Shown piece by piece: positions 37,520 to 49,450 of a stretch of DNA of 64,000 bases; position 1 is the first letter of the stretch, and each line of letters opens with the position of its first letter. Below the pieces are notes generated by a model. The model searched no databases and was not told the origin of the DNA. It worked only from the letters and a program-made list of their open reading frames with translations. A program made the translations under genes and the position numbers. This DNA is from Setoptus koraiensis. Lineage: Eukaryota; Arthropoda. Location of the stretch: positions 10,850,001 to 10,914,000 of the forward strand of contig CM106586.1 in the NCBI GenBank assembly GCA_048013815.1, in the 5' to 3' direction.

Positions 37520-38159
37520 GTCAGTGGCGATAGGCTGACTAAATGATCGTCGCGTAACTTGACAATATCCACTTACCTATCAATGGAACCATCATCACTA
37601 TTATTGTAGGAATACAGGACGCTTAATGTAGACGTATCATTCAGTCACTTAGCACTCAAGGGTCGAGTCATCAAATTGAACAAAGACAAATAATGTTTCT
37701 TGCAAACGTATCACCGAATACCCTCTCTCTCTCTCTCTCTCTACAGCGAAAATACTGTCATAAAAAACCTAAATCCAGAGTACAAATTTTGATTTGAGGC
37801 TGTCCACGGAATATAGCAAAAAACGCGAACAAATCAATATTTAATATCAAAGCACATATATGTTTGCATATTTAAGTATATCTATGAATTTATATATAAA
37901 TGTATTCATATACATATGTGTTTATTGCTTTAAAGTACCAGTAATCTATAATGAGTGATAACGAGTAAGCTGATATCAAAGCACTTTAGATTGTATCCAT
38001 TATTTGCATCGAGGTACAATCTCAATGTATCGTTGTAATTTGTTAGTACTAATTAAAGATTGCAAATTATACGTGGCGATTTGTTCTCTAGTGCCTGCAC
38101 AAAATCACAAATGATGAGTTCGTGGATAGCTTAATAATTTGTCAAAAGTCGGACGGAAG
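37520..38159. other. Convergent 3' UTR region
   Basis: The 3' flanks of the Lifeguard gene (+) and the SDR gene (-). It contains a CT microsatellite at 37723-37742 and AT-rich sequence with ATTAAA-like polyadenylation candidates near 38053. No gene seen. Confidence 0.45.
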
Positions 38160-39341
38160 CTATAAAAGAGCCTCTGGTAAATATCGAAGTAATGGGCCGT
38201 GACAGAATTGAAACCATCTATTTCCGGCGTAGAGCACCTTCTCAGGATTACAAGACCGGATGGCGTCATCAAAGGCCTCAAAGAAGGTGTCATCCTCTAT
38301 TTTGTCTGAATCAGAGGCTCCAGCTCCAATTAATATTTCCACAAATCTTTCTGCTCCTCTTTGCTCCAACCATGTTAGCATGTTGTAAATATGCTTTTGG
38401 TATTGAATGTTGTTAGTTATTTTTTTTGCATGATGTTGTATCGCACGGAAACCAAGATAGGGTTTGGCAGTTACATCTCCATTTCTAAACCTATCCACTC
38501 TATTTTTTTCGTCCTTCACAAAGTGCTCATATTTTCCGAACAATTCCTTGTAGATCACTTTCTCGTCATTATCGAACTGCTCCCAAGCTTTCTGCGTGTT
38601 GGTATAATTAGTGTTACATATATTTGTATTTCTCATTGCAGCTCCCGGAAGTACAGCAATTGTTTTAACTCCGAAACGTTCGGTCTCTTTATCAATAAGC
38701 TTAGACAGTTTATATACACCCGCTTTGCTAGCGCTATAGGCAACTGTAAGAGGAGCAGGCAGTTGGGCGAGCATACTAGATATATTCACAATGCGACCTC
38801 GCCCTTTTACTAGTAATGTCATAAACTCTCTTATAGTGAGTAATAGTCCGCGAAAATTTGTATCACAGATACGTTCAAGCAAAACTCTATCGGTCATTGT
38901 TAGATGGATGGGCGTTGTAGCTATACCGGCGTTGTTTACTAAGCAATGTAGCTTCAATTGGGGACTCTCGCTAAGAATACTGTCTATTTCTTCGCGCGCC
39001 CTCCGAATGCTTTCGCGTGATGCAACATCCATGAAAATCAAATGAATTCGCTTTGTGGTTTCGTTCAAGGTGCTCAATTCTTTGTATCCCTCTTCCTTGT
39101 CGTTGTAGTAGCAGGCGAATATCGTAAAACCCAATTTGTGATAAAATCTTGCCATGGATAGACCAAAGCCCGATGTTGCGCCTGTGATAAGCATACACTT
39201 GTTGGAAGAGGATTCTATTTTGCTTCGTCTGGCCATGATGATAGTAAAATAGCGCTTAGAAAGTAATAATATCACAAACAGGCAGTAACATGTTGCTGCT
39301 TGCAGGGCGACGAGCACCAAGTTGTAAAAGAACAAAAACAT
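38160..39341 (-). CDS. Membrane-anchored short-chain dehydrogenase/reductase, SDR9C/RDH-like
   Basis: 393 residues from the ATG at 39341 (MFLFFYNLVL); the longer frame starts at a non-ATG codon. An N-terminal hydrophobic helix (to about residue 32, ending CLFVILLLSKRYF) anchors it to membrane. The Rossmann NAD(P) motif TGATSGFG follows, then a VNNAGIA motif, the Ser of NISSM, and the catalytic YSASK (Tyr-x3-Lys). An intact active site is therefore visible. The FTIFACYYN stretch and the C-terminal extension resemble the retinol dehydrogenase / 3-hydroxybutyrate dehydrogenase (SDR9C) branch, which oxidises retinoids, steroids or hydroxy acids. The substrate cannot be inferred. Single exon. The C-terminal third is longer than in typical RDH enzymes (about 320 residues). 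Confidence 0.93.
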   Translation of the reverse strand: MFLFFYNLVLVALQAATCYCLFVILLLSKRYFTIIMARRSKIESSSNKCMLITGATSGFGLSMARFYHKLGFTIFACYYNDKEEGYKELSTLNETTKRIHLIFMDVASRESIRRAREEIDSILSESPQLKLHCLVNNAGIATTPIHLTMTDRVLLERICDTNFRGLLLTIREFMTLLVKGRGRIVNISSMLAQLPAPLTVAYSASKAGVYKLSKLIDKETERFGVKTIAVLPGAAMRNTNICNTNYTNTQKAWEQFDNDEKVIYKELFGKYEHFVKDEKNRVDRFRNGDVTAKPYLGFRAIQHHAKKITNNIQYQKHIYNMLTWLEQRGAERFVEILIGAGASDSDKIEDDTFFEAFDDAIRSCNPEKVLYAGNRWFQFCHGPLLRYLPEALL

Positions 39342-42300
39342 TTTTTTAATTGGATAGTATATTATCACTTGTCAATATTTATGATTATTAATACAATTTT
39401 TCATTGGGTCATGCGACAATTAGTGGGGTGGCATCAGTGTTGGGCGCGAGTTTTAATCATTTGCAACTGTCATATCACAGCCAGTTATTGTTTCTTATAA
39501 TGATAAAATCATTTGTTTTGTGAGCCGCCGCATGATCCGCGCCCCTCGATATGTTAGAGATATCGCTGTCGAAACTGCGTCATCAGTCTAGACGCGTGGA
39601 AGTTGCTCGAAGCGAGGTCATTTAACATGTTACATCATTTTTTATCTCCGAAATTTTTTTCGAGACTCAATCATATTGGTATGGGTGATTTCTGAGAGTG
39701 GAAACTGGCACGAATGCATTGAGTGTGATGGCAGAGCGAATCGAGCTCGTGGTTAAAACCGGTCTTCACCTGTCTCCGGGACACGAGCGGAAGACAGAAG
39801 AAAGCTCGTCGATTTGAGGCGAATGTGTGTTGAGCAAAAACGATTCAGCAGTGTCTCTCTCGGGGACTAGCTCAGACTAAACAGATACTACTGATCACGT
39901 TGATTACCGTAACGAGTTTTCTTCGGCGAACGCATTGATTGAAATTGATTAAGATTCGGCAGGCATAAAGTAGATACTAGTCAACATTAGCATAAGAGCT
40001 GCATTCGGCATTCGTAATAGCAGTATCTACACATAAATGAATGTATCTCACTATGGCTGTGGATATTGCTCAATTCTAAAATTCAGAAGCTTAAGTGGGA
40101 TTGTTGTTGACTCAATTTAGATTCAGATTGAGATTGAGATTTGGTTCTCTTTTCAGTTTGATTCCAGAGAGAGATAAATTTATTGTGATTACATGTCTGC
40201 ATGAGATATCGCGATTGTATGATATAATATGTTTACATGTTGATCGTAACTCAATAGTGAGCTTTGGCATAACGAAGCCAAGCAATTCGGTGTGAGACTG
40301 AATCTATTTGTGGCATGTCTATTTGTTTAGTGATTAAGTAGCATTAGTAGGATTAGTTGGCACTCATCACTCGAACGATTACAATCTTCGTTTCTCAGCT
40401 TGTCGTGATGGTAGCCCATTATGTTGGCAATGTTGGCGGCGTTCACTGCGTTGAGCATCTCTTAGCATAGATTTGTCGACGATTCATATTATCTAATCTA
40501 ATTTTGTTTTTTTTGTGGGGTGGCCATTAGAGAATAGTGGATTTTTACAAGCCATCGAGCGGCAGAGATGTCGCTATTAAAGCGATAAGCGATCGGCTAG
40601 CAGAAAACCGATAACCGATGGAGCCGATGGCTTCTTTGTGAAGCCCACGAATACCTCATCTTACACAACCGATATGAGCTAACAGTATGCGTTAACGCGA
40701 ATTCCTATCTCGACTACGGTGCAAACGCTTTTGTGAGGCCAAAACTTTCCGCGAGGAATCAATCAGCATGTTTTCTTCGTTTTCGAAGCAGTTTTGTCGT
40801 GCGTATATTGATGCGGACTTGTGGCCAAGTGGGCATGCTGTCTCCCGTACAGTTGCGACAATGTCGCATGCCAAAATAGTCCGGCGATAACTCAACAACG
40901 AAGCAGCGTCCAGGCTATTAATCTCATCAATAGTTTATTACATGAGTGCATTTGGACATGCAAACTTTCGTCGTCCGACGGCCACATCGGCCCGTCCGAT
41001 TCGGCCTGTTGCTGGCCAGAACACAACAGAGAGATTCCAATCGAGAGAGAAGCAATGTGAGCTATCAGGAATCTGGCCAAAACGGTGTACAACTTTTCAA
41101 GCTATTCTAATAGTGTTTGGCTTTGATAAATTGAGCCACAAACACACGGTGTGGCCTCTCTTTGTTGGCTGCCGAGAGCGCCAGTGAGCGGTCAAGGCCT
41201 CGGACCATTCAATCGAAACGTCCGAGCAGTGACTCCAGCAGGTGGGAATAGGAGGAAAAGCGATTGGATTGTTGCATTGGCCGGCGTTGGTCGCTTCGAA
41301 AGCGTTATGCGCCGCTCGTGAGAACACACACCCGCCGTAATTCGCCAAGTGCCACACACTGCATGGATATATCCACATACTGCCAGTATATCCAAACGAG
41401 AGACACTGACCGTGGCGCCACGTCTGGCAACGCCGGACAGCCCAGTGATGGGGGGATCTGGCCCGATCGCCACCAACAGGTGAATCGTGTGCCCAGTGAT
41501 GGCTGCAAGCGTTCAATTGTCTGAAGCATATAATTTAAAATTAACGTTGATGTCTCAATAGTGGCCATTCACAACAATCACTACCGGTACACACACGCTC
41601 TAATCCATAATCCGGCCGACGAACGCACGCAGCGGCAACAGTGTATTCGCCTGTAAAGCACCTGTAATTCACTGGCAGCAGCCATTTTGTTGTTGCTCGC
41701 CGCTTCAGTCGGTTCGTTGTTATCGCCTGGCTTCGAATTTCCAGCTTCAAGCCTCGAATTTCGCACTTCGGGCTTTTTCGGGCTCGCGCGCACTCCGCGC
41801 TCGGAATTTCCAATTTCGGATCGAAATTTCGAGTCGGAGGCGAATTCGCGCAGCGTAACAACAAAGCGCCAACTCGCGTCCAACGCGCACAACCGGACGG
41901 GCCAGTTTGGAGAGTTCGGAGTGTTCCGAGGGGGAAAAAAGAACAAAAACAAGGAGCAGCATGGCCGGTGATGGCGAAAAGACTCAGGGCCGAGCCTCGG
42001 AGCTCCTAATTGATTTCTTCATCAGATGATTGCCATCTGACGCGGTGCGCAATCATCAGTATGCCGAAAAATGATCACGACATACTTGAGCGCAACACCG
42101 AGGGGCTCGAACTCGATGGCGTGATTAACCGCGAACAGTTCGTTTGGCGCAACGATGCGATAACGCCCCAGAGAGACCACAAGGCAATGGGCAGCAGTTT
42201 TGGCCAACGTTTCGAAAAGGTTTCACTCGTCTCTGGCTGCTATTTTATCTTTACTCTAAGTTATGCAAATCGCATTACGAGCGGCCGTCGTCGATTGTGA

Positions 42301-43951
42301 CCTTTGGCTCGCATTCGGACCGCACTTCGGACCGCGCTTCGAACTTGGCTTCGAACTGCGCTTCGAAAATCGCTTCGAAATTCGAAACAAGTTGATCTAT
42401 ATAAACACACGCACACCGATGTACAAAAGAGCTCTAAAAAGGCATCAACTATGCGGGTGGTCTTTTGATAGCAAGCAACGACGCGTAAACACTTACGCTT
42501 ACGCCACTTGCATGCGTCGTGTCATCATCATGACCTCTCTCGCTCTCTGACAACTGACTCACCATTAAACGAACACTGATTTATTGCGTAACAACAACAA
42601 CAAATGATTTGTCTCGGCGCCTGTTCCCACACACAATCAGACGCAACGAAGATGGGGCTTGTTTTTCGATAGAAAATCCAACCGAGAGTGGACGTTCCAC
42701 GATGGACAAACAGAAGAGAACAAAAGCACGGGGACGATAATGGCGAAAATGGCATAGAAAATGGCAAAAAGTCAAAGCCGACCATTGAAAGAATATCCGA
42801 CTCAAAGATATGTGATTGTGCAATGGGATTACGTAAGATTACAGTGTTAGTATAGTTGTATAGTTAGTTCGGTGTGCCAATTGTCACAAGTTGTTATCCG
42901 ATGAGGAGAGAAATCAAACTAAAAACTTGCAAAACTCTCTGATGCAGCAGTCAGCGGTCGCTGCCTGGTCTGTCTGCTACCTCTGGTTGGTGTTTACGAC
43001 CAAAATAAAATTTTTATGCCCACTGCCACCAATCAAACTCACGCTGCTCACTCATATTATATACATAGATATATGTATATACAGTTTCTAGTTGTTGTCT
43101 CAATAAAATGGGTCGTAAACTCACCATTGGCACAAAGTTGGCCTATTGGTCACTTTGTATAGCGCCAGAAACACTGGCCAGTCTCTCGATGCGTCTGTTT
43201 GTTTGTTCGCTTGTTTGCCTATTGGCGCTAATCTTTCTTATCTATATATAGCAGTGATTAGCAACAATTAACGTGTCGTCATCAGATTAATTATTATTCT
43301 TATTATTATAATTGCTTTAATGAGCGAACGTACGAAACGATATTTTCGGACTAACGATGAAACGAATCTCTTGCCACTTGTTTACTTTGTGCTTTTTAAA
43401 TCAATCGACGAATTGGCGTTTGCTGTTTGTCGAGGAAGCAACTTGAGTCAAATTGAAACTTTGTATCGTCTGCGCTGTTGTCTGGTTTGTTTGTTTTGGT
43501 CACGAGACTCCTTTGTGAGCACTCCACTTGCAAGGGCTCTCAGCTCGCGACTGACAGCCTCCCTTTCAGCGCCGCCGATGAGCGCCCTCTAATTTTTCAG
43601 AGATTTTGAAGATTTCAGAGATTTCAGAGATTTTGAAGATTTCGGAGATTTCGGAGATTTCAGAGACTCGCGGGTCTGCAGTCGGGAGTGTCTCGAGTTT
43701 CGGGGGCCGACAGAAACAAGTGTTGCGCAACAGAAACGACACCAGTCAGGTGAAAATCTTTTTCGATAGTTTTATTATTTCGTGTCGGCAGTGCACCTGC
43801 CCGCAATGTACAATTTACAATTTACAGTCGCAGTTCAGTTTACGCCATCATCATTGCACAATGACAACGGTAATGGCGACTCTATGTACAATTGACTGCT
43901 ATAATGCTATGATGCCATCATGATGGATAGTGTAAATGATAAGCGTGGTGG
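39342..43951. other. Intergenic, 4.6 kb, no recognised gene
   Basis: Contains the SDR promoter at the left and the GAS1-like 3' UTR at the right. TTCG-rich degenerate repeats lie at 41730-41850 and 42300-42390. A 9-bp repeat of GAGATTTCA type spans about 43600-43670. AGCGCCCTCT at 43581-43590 is a CTCF-like core on the minus strand. Minus-strand donor-like ATGGTGAGT sequences occur near 42564 and 43125. No frame shows family features. Confidence 0.4.
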
Positions 43952-45988
43952 CTAGTGTGGCGGCCTGCTGAGTTGCCGACTCCATGCGACCATCGCCAGA
44001 CAACAGCAACAGATTTTCCATAATAGATGATGCAATTCGGGGCCCAAAGAACGGGCCGAGCTCGCCTGTCCACCGGACCAATCCGGATACAGGCTCCTCC
44101 AATTGTTGCTGTTGGACCTGCTGCTTCTCTGGTGCTGATGTTGGTGATTGTGGCGATGGGCTACAAATTTGGTGGTGTTGCTGTTTGTCGACCACCTCGC
44201 TGTGTTGGATAAATTATCTGAGCTAGTTGTGTGGTCGTGATTTTTTTCTTTCTGCTTCCGGTTTTGCGGTCTGCTCTGATAATTTCGTTTGCGGCCGTTT
44301 GAGGCTGGGGCGCTTTCTTTGCTTGATACAGGGGGCACAATAGGCGTATATGTGTAATCGGGCTCGTCTTGTTCACTTGAACTGGCCGGCATTGAGGCGG
44401 CGGCGCCACTTGTTACGCCACCGGCGCCCGTTATATCATTGACCAGTAGATCACTGTCGAAAGTGTTGCTCATCTGATGATTTGTCGGAGCGTGCTCGTC
44501 GTTGGCGCTGTCCGGCGAGAATTCGTCGCCGAAACGCTGAACAGGATTATAATTATTGTTATTGTTCGCTGACCAGCTATCGTCGGCGCTCTCGATTTTG
44601 TTTGCGACGTCGGCGTCGTTGCCGGAATCGAGGACACGATTGTGCCCGTTCAGTAGGCACAATCTCTCTGTGTAGGTCTTGTATTTCATGCAGGGAAATT
44701 CTTCGCTTCCATCGCAGAAACAATCTATTAATTTGGACGCTTTCTCTTGTCTATACAATATAGACAAACTGTTGTTGCACTGTTCAGAGCAGTGACCGTT
44801 AGTGAACATGGACAACTGACAATTTCTATAATAATAATCCAGGGCCGTAGAGCACAGCTGATCGGCCAAACATATCCAGCTCGCTACCGAACAGGAAACG
44901 CGCACCTTCGGATCTATGGCCCTGTCCACTTGGGGCTTGCACAACAGGCTACGTTCTTTGCTTCGGCGGCAATATTGCGATTGTTGACAATCGCACATAA
45001 CTAAATCGTCGCCCTCGTCTGAGCTCTTCAACGCTATCATAGCTTTGAGGCATTTTTGCGAGCAAACATTCGTTTGATTAGTAATAAGATCATTGCAATC
45101 CTGTTCGTAGGATCTAAGCGCCGGCGCGCACACCTTTCTCAGATCACACTTCACGTAGGCCTGTTCACAATCGATGATGGGCCTGTCTGTTTCGTTGAGT
45201 AGCACGGCGATTGGCTGAAAAGATTTATATTTGGTGTGTTGTCTTGCTGGATTGTTGTTGTTATTTTGATCAATATTGCTACCACTGGCTTGTCTAATTT
45301 GTATGCTGTTGTTGATGTCGTGCGAATCTGTCTCCAATTGGTCACTGTAGCTTGTTTCGGCCACCAGATTGCTCTCTGTGCCTGTTTGCATTTCGGCCGC
45401 CAGCTGGTCGGTGGCCCCATTGCCGGTTGTTGCGTCACTACTTTGGTTGTTGTTGTCGTCGAAATTGTCGCCGTCGTAGGCGCTCGACCACAGTTGCGCC
45501 TCTTCACCTGTCGCGGGAGAGTTGCTGCTGCTGCTGCTGTTCAGCTTGTCAGCAACGCCTTGTATGAGCCGGACAATTGTGAGCACGTTTTCCGTGCTCA
45601 CCTGTTGTCTGGTTGTTGGTTGCGGGGCACGGGTTGCATTTGACGTTTGCTGGTGCCCGCTTGTGGTGGTTGTTGTTGTTGTTGTTTGCGTTGTTGTGGG
45701 TGTTGTTGCTGTGGTGGCCGTTATGGCTGTTGCTGCTGTTGCGTCGCTTTGTTGCTTGCTTGTGGGGCTGCTTCGGGCGCACTGATTGCAGCATTCCAAC
45801 AACATTAACATGCAAAACAGTATGTAGTAGTGGCAATTGATTGGCGTTAAATGATTCGTTTTGACTCTTCTGACGGCGTTGTGATGCGTTTTCCAATGGG
45901 CGCACTTGTCACTTATTTGTCGCTTGTCACCGATTTGCGTATTCGCTGCCCTTTCCGGCCGGCAGCAGCCCATTGTGCTCGTGTGCAT
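43952..45988 (-). CDS. GAS1-like GDNF-receptor-family surface protein
   Basis: 678 residues in one exon. GAS1 is a GPI-anchored Hedgehog co-receptor related to GDNF receptor alphas. Two Cys-rich GDNF-receptor/GAS1 domains are visible. The first is at about 274-350 (CEQAYVKCDLRKVCAPALRSY through MCDCQQSQYCRRSKERSLLC). The second is at about 366-444 (CSVASWICLADQLC, GHCSEQC, LIDCFCDGSEEFPC, YTERLC). The paired CxCDG/CDC motifs and final RLC follow GAS1. A hydrophobic stretch at 53-68 (HYYILFCMLMLLECC) would be a signal sequence with an unusually long 50-residue n-region. Thr-rich and Asn/Ser-rich linkers flank the domains. The tail ends in a weak hydrophobic segment (LLWKICCCCLAMVAW), compatible with a GPI-attachment signal but followed by polar residues. 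A GFR-alpha-like alternative has three domains; only two are seen. Confidence 0.86.
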   Translation of the reverse strand: MHTSTMGCCRPERAANTQIGDKRQISDKCAHWKTHHNAVRRVKTNHLTPINCHYYILFCMLMLLECCNQCARSSPTSKQQSDATAATAITATTATTPTTTQTTTTTTTTSGHQQTSNATRAPQPTTRQQVSTENVLTIVRLIQGVADKLNSSSSSNSPATGEEAQLWSSAYDGDNFDDNNNQSSDATTGNGATDQLAAEMQTGTESNLVAETSYSDQLETDSHDINNSIQIRQASGSNIDQNNNNNPARQHTKYKSFQPIAVLLNETDRPIIDCEQAYVKCDLRKVCAPALRSYEQDCNDLITNQTNVCSQKCLKAMIALKSSDEGDDLVMCDCQQSQYCRRSKERSLLCKPQVDRAIDPKVRVSCSVASWICLADQLCSTALDYYYRNCQLSMFTNGHCSEQCNNSLSILYRQEKASKLIDCFCDGSEEFPCMKYKTYTERLCLLNGHNRVLDSGNDADVANKIESADDSWSANNNNNYNPVQRFGDEFSPDSANDEHAPTNHQMSNTFDSDLLVNDITGAGGVTSGAAASMPASSSEQDEPDYTYTPIVPPVSSKESAPASNGRKRNYQSRPQNRKQKEKNHDHTTSSDNLSNTARWSTNSNTTKFVAHRHNHQHQHQRSSRSNSNNWRSLYPDWSGGQASSARSLGPELHHLLWKICCCCLAMVAWSRQLSRPPH

Positions 45989-46734
45989 ATTTGCGTTTTA
46001 TGTCTGTATTTGTGTCAGTGCGACAGTTTGTTTATATCTGTTTTTGTCTTCTTTCTGGCAACACAACCGGCCGGTCATTCGTTCGATGCTGCGATTCTGC
46101 ACTGTAGTGATTTTGTTATTTCGTGGTGCGGCGATGTTGAGATTTTGTGATTTCGTGCTGCTGCAATGTTGTGATTTTGTTATTTCGTGGTGCTGCGATG
46201 TTGTGATGTTGTGATTGCGTCGACTTGTGATGCTGTCAGGCTGCGAGGCTGTGCCGTTGTGACGTTGCGAACCGAACTGACGCGCCACCAATCAATAAAT
46301 GACCACAGCGAGAATAAATGACAGCGCCAGACGCCAGCAAAAGGTGAGCAGCTACCTGCCGGGCGAAATGCACGTTGCCGATGACGCTGCCGAGTGTGTG
46401 TGTGTGTCTTTTTTGCTTGCCAATGTTGCCAGGAGTGCATCAGACGGTTCCGAGTTCGAGAGAAGCTTCGAGAGGAATTATCTGTTGCTGCTTGCTTGTT
46501 GAGCCGGCCGGCCGGCCGACGGGCAGATAATGCAGGCGAACGAGCCAACGCCAACGGCGGCCACACAGATAAAGATGGTGAGCCGCTGTTTGGCTGATGA
46601 AGATGTTAATAATGAAGGCAGCAGCGATTCAATTGAAGGGCACGACCACCACCGTCATCGGCACAACGGCAACATTATCATTTGAAGCGTGCGCTCGCTC
46701 TCTGCCCCTCCAATCTGTCTGCCCCTGGCCGCTT

Positions 46735-46875
46735 CGACGCTGCCGAAGCCGCGAACGCTGCGAACGCCTCGAACGCCTCGAACGCCGCGAACGCTTCGGA
46801 CGGCGCGAACGCCTCGAACGCTGCGAACGCTTCGGACGGCGCGAACGCTTCGAGCGCTTCGACGCTGCCAGCGCG
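46735..46875. repeat. 9-bp CG-rich minisatellite A
   Basis: Tandem variants of GAACGCCTC/GAACGCTTC, with a larger repeat of TTCGGACGGCGCGAACGC. Frames through it read as Ala-Asn-Ala-Ser repeats and are not considered genes. Confidence 0.85.
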
Positions 46876-47294
46876 GCCGATTCGGGGCTGCCGGTCATGC
46901 ACTCGCCGACGCTCATCTATAATAATCAAAAGTAATATGACTTTGACGTTTGTGATTATAATTGATGTTCAGCCAGCGCCGAGTGAGAGACGGTCGCAGA
47001 TCGCTCCGGTGTGTGCGTGTGTGTGTTTTAATCTACTAAATGCTTGCAATTTACAATCGCCGCTCGCCCATTCCAGCCGTGGCCAGTGGCCGCTGGCACG
47101 GCCGTGTATGTGGCCACTGGCGACGCCGATAACGAAGCTCGTGAAATATACACCGCGTCTCGTACGTCTTCATCGTTCGCAACCGGCCAGCGGTGGCCAG
47201 TTTCGGAGCCGGTCGCTGCTCGAGCTGGTCGCTGCTCGAGGCCCGGCGTTCGGCCGACTTCGGAGCTCGTTGCGAGCTCTCCCGGCTCGCCCCG

Positions 47295-47430
47295 TCCGAA
47301 CCGCCCGGACCGTCCGAACCGCCCGAACCGCCCGAACCGCCCGAACCGCCCGGACCGTCCGATCGCCCGAACCGCCCGAACCGCCCGATCGCCCGAACCG
47401 CGCGAACTGCCCGGACCGCCCGAACTGGCC
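47295..47430. repeat. 9-bp CG-rich minisatellite B
   Basis: About 15 tandem variants of CCGAACCGC, including CCGGACCGT and CCGATCGCC forms. It shares the CGAAC core and 9-bp period with the array 0.5 kb to the left. Confidence 0.85.
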
Positions 47431-49334
47431 GAACATCGGACGAAGGCACTGAATTAAACATAATCGCTCACGGTGTCCCGCGACGGCCAATACCGTGCCA
47501 GCGACGGAGACCACCTCAGCGCCGCCGCGCACACCACCGTGCCGGTGACTGGAACAAGCGGGCTATTAGCTGGCGACGGATAAGTGAGGAGGAGAGAGCG
47601 AGAGCGAAAAAGAAGAATGGGCAGCCAGGAATAATGGCCGCAGATTGTGAGCAGCGAGATAAATAATTGTGCCAGCAGCGCATTGTGTTGGCTGGCGTTC
47701 TTTTTGCTCGCTCTCTGCCGTTCAATTCCAGTCAGCGATACTGAATGGGAGAGCAGCAACAGTTTCGATGGTGGCCAGATTTAAGTCAACATCATTAGAG
47801 AGATACGCACACCATACCTGTGTATGCACCTATGCAGCCTATATGCAGCAACAGCAGCGTGTAGCCATATGTGGCTGCATGGGGCTGAATAAGAATTGAT
47901 CTGCCAATTAATCTGACATTGTCAGTGTGTGTGTGTGTGTGAAAAAGAACTGGCGATTAAGTTGTTGTTGTTGTTGTTGTTTGTTTGCTGTCGCTTGTTG
48001 TCAGCAAAAGACGCCACGCCATGAGAGACGCACCAAGCAACAAAAAGAACAATCACAACTCCCCCACCTCGCCTGTCAAAGTGTCCGCCAGCAATGACAA
48101 TAACAACCACCCAGCTGGGCACACAACTGTCATCTCATCTCGTCTCATCTGACCGAGAGAGGCGCCAAAAGAGACACACTTACGACGAGACCAGATAGCC
48201 CGCCAATGTCACACCCGCTAAATGACCCGCTAAATCAATATCGATATACATGCGCACCGGCCGAATATGCATAAGTATGCATGAATCTATACTGCACGAT
48301 TTAACATTATCTCTCGACACAACCGACACGTTTGACACATAGGTGACGCTGGTGCGCACCACAACAGACACCAACGATGCCCAGTTATGTAACCGAATTG
48401 AGCCAGAAAAGGGGGAGCCACTGTCGCTATATAATTTCGCTATAGTGACACACCGCCGTTGTCACACCAGGTCTCATCTCGACGCGCGCCCTCTAACGGA
48501 AACATCAACAGGTAACAGGGTCCTTTTTTATTTTTTCAAACGTCACGACGATTTTTTTAAATGTTGGTGTGAGAAAATTTCTCAACTTACCAGCCAGCAT
48601 TGGCGGTCGTTTTTGCCCACTCACTAGCCAAACGCCATGGCTATTGAGATCCTGTTGATCTCAATAAATGGCCCTCTTATCGGGCGCGCTTGTCAGCTCT
48701 AATGGCTCACCTGAGATTGCATTTCGGACCATCGTGTGACAAACGACAACCAATCAGAGAATGGTTGTCAACATACAAGGCGATAATGCTGATTTATTCG
48801 CTCTCTACGCAAAGTAACTAAATGCACTCGACACATGCTATTTGTGGTCGAAATCAAGTAGGCAGCAAGCGTTTTGGCGGCGCGCAGAACGAGATTAAAT
48901 CCACCGAAACGAAATCTACTTCGGTTGCCATTAGATTCTACTATTTGCAATCAAACAGTTGCTCACACAAACAACGGCACGCTACGGCCAAGGCGAGCTG
49001 ACCAAAGAAAAGCACTTTTCTCGATTCGGAAAATATCCCCTGCATTTCCGGTTTGCACAATTCTCTTAAACTATAGAAGTTTCTCTGCCGATTTCAGCAG
49101 TTTCTGGATGTTCGAGCTCGAGCCAGCATGGTGCGAAAATCTGTGAGCTTCAGAGACTTCGTTGATTTTCTCGAAGCGGTGCTAATTGACACTGTGCCAC
49201 TATGAAAAAATGCCCGGCCGCTTTTCAATCTGATCGTTGAGGATTTTCGAGCAGTCATTTAGAAAGATGTTAGCGCGACGCTCTTTCAAACAATGCGCTT
49301 CTTTCATCTTTCAGCGTGGCACGACTCGTTTGCC

Positions 49335-49450
49335 CAAAAAAAAAATTTGATTTTTGCGAAAAAAAAATTTTGATTTTTGCGAAAAAAAAAATTTGATTTT
49401 TCCGAAAATGAAATTTCTGATTTTTGCGAAAAAAAAAAATCTGATCCTTC
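49335..49450. repeat. A-rich tandem repeat
   Basis: About four to five copies of a unit near 25-30 bp, with core GCGAAAAAAAAA followed by TTTGATTTTT. Homopolymer length varies between copies. Confidence 0.75.

Noticed and set aside
46682-47457. Ala/Asn/Ser-rich and Arg/Pro-rich frames
   Set aside because: They are translations of the 9-bp minisatellites, with all frames open because the period is a multiple of three.
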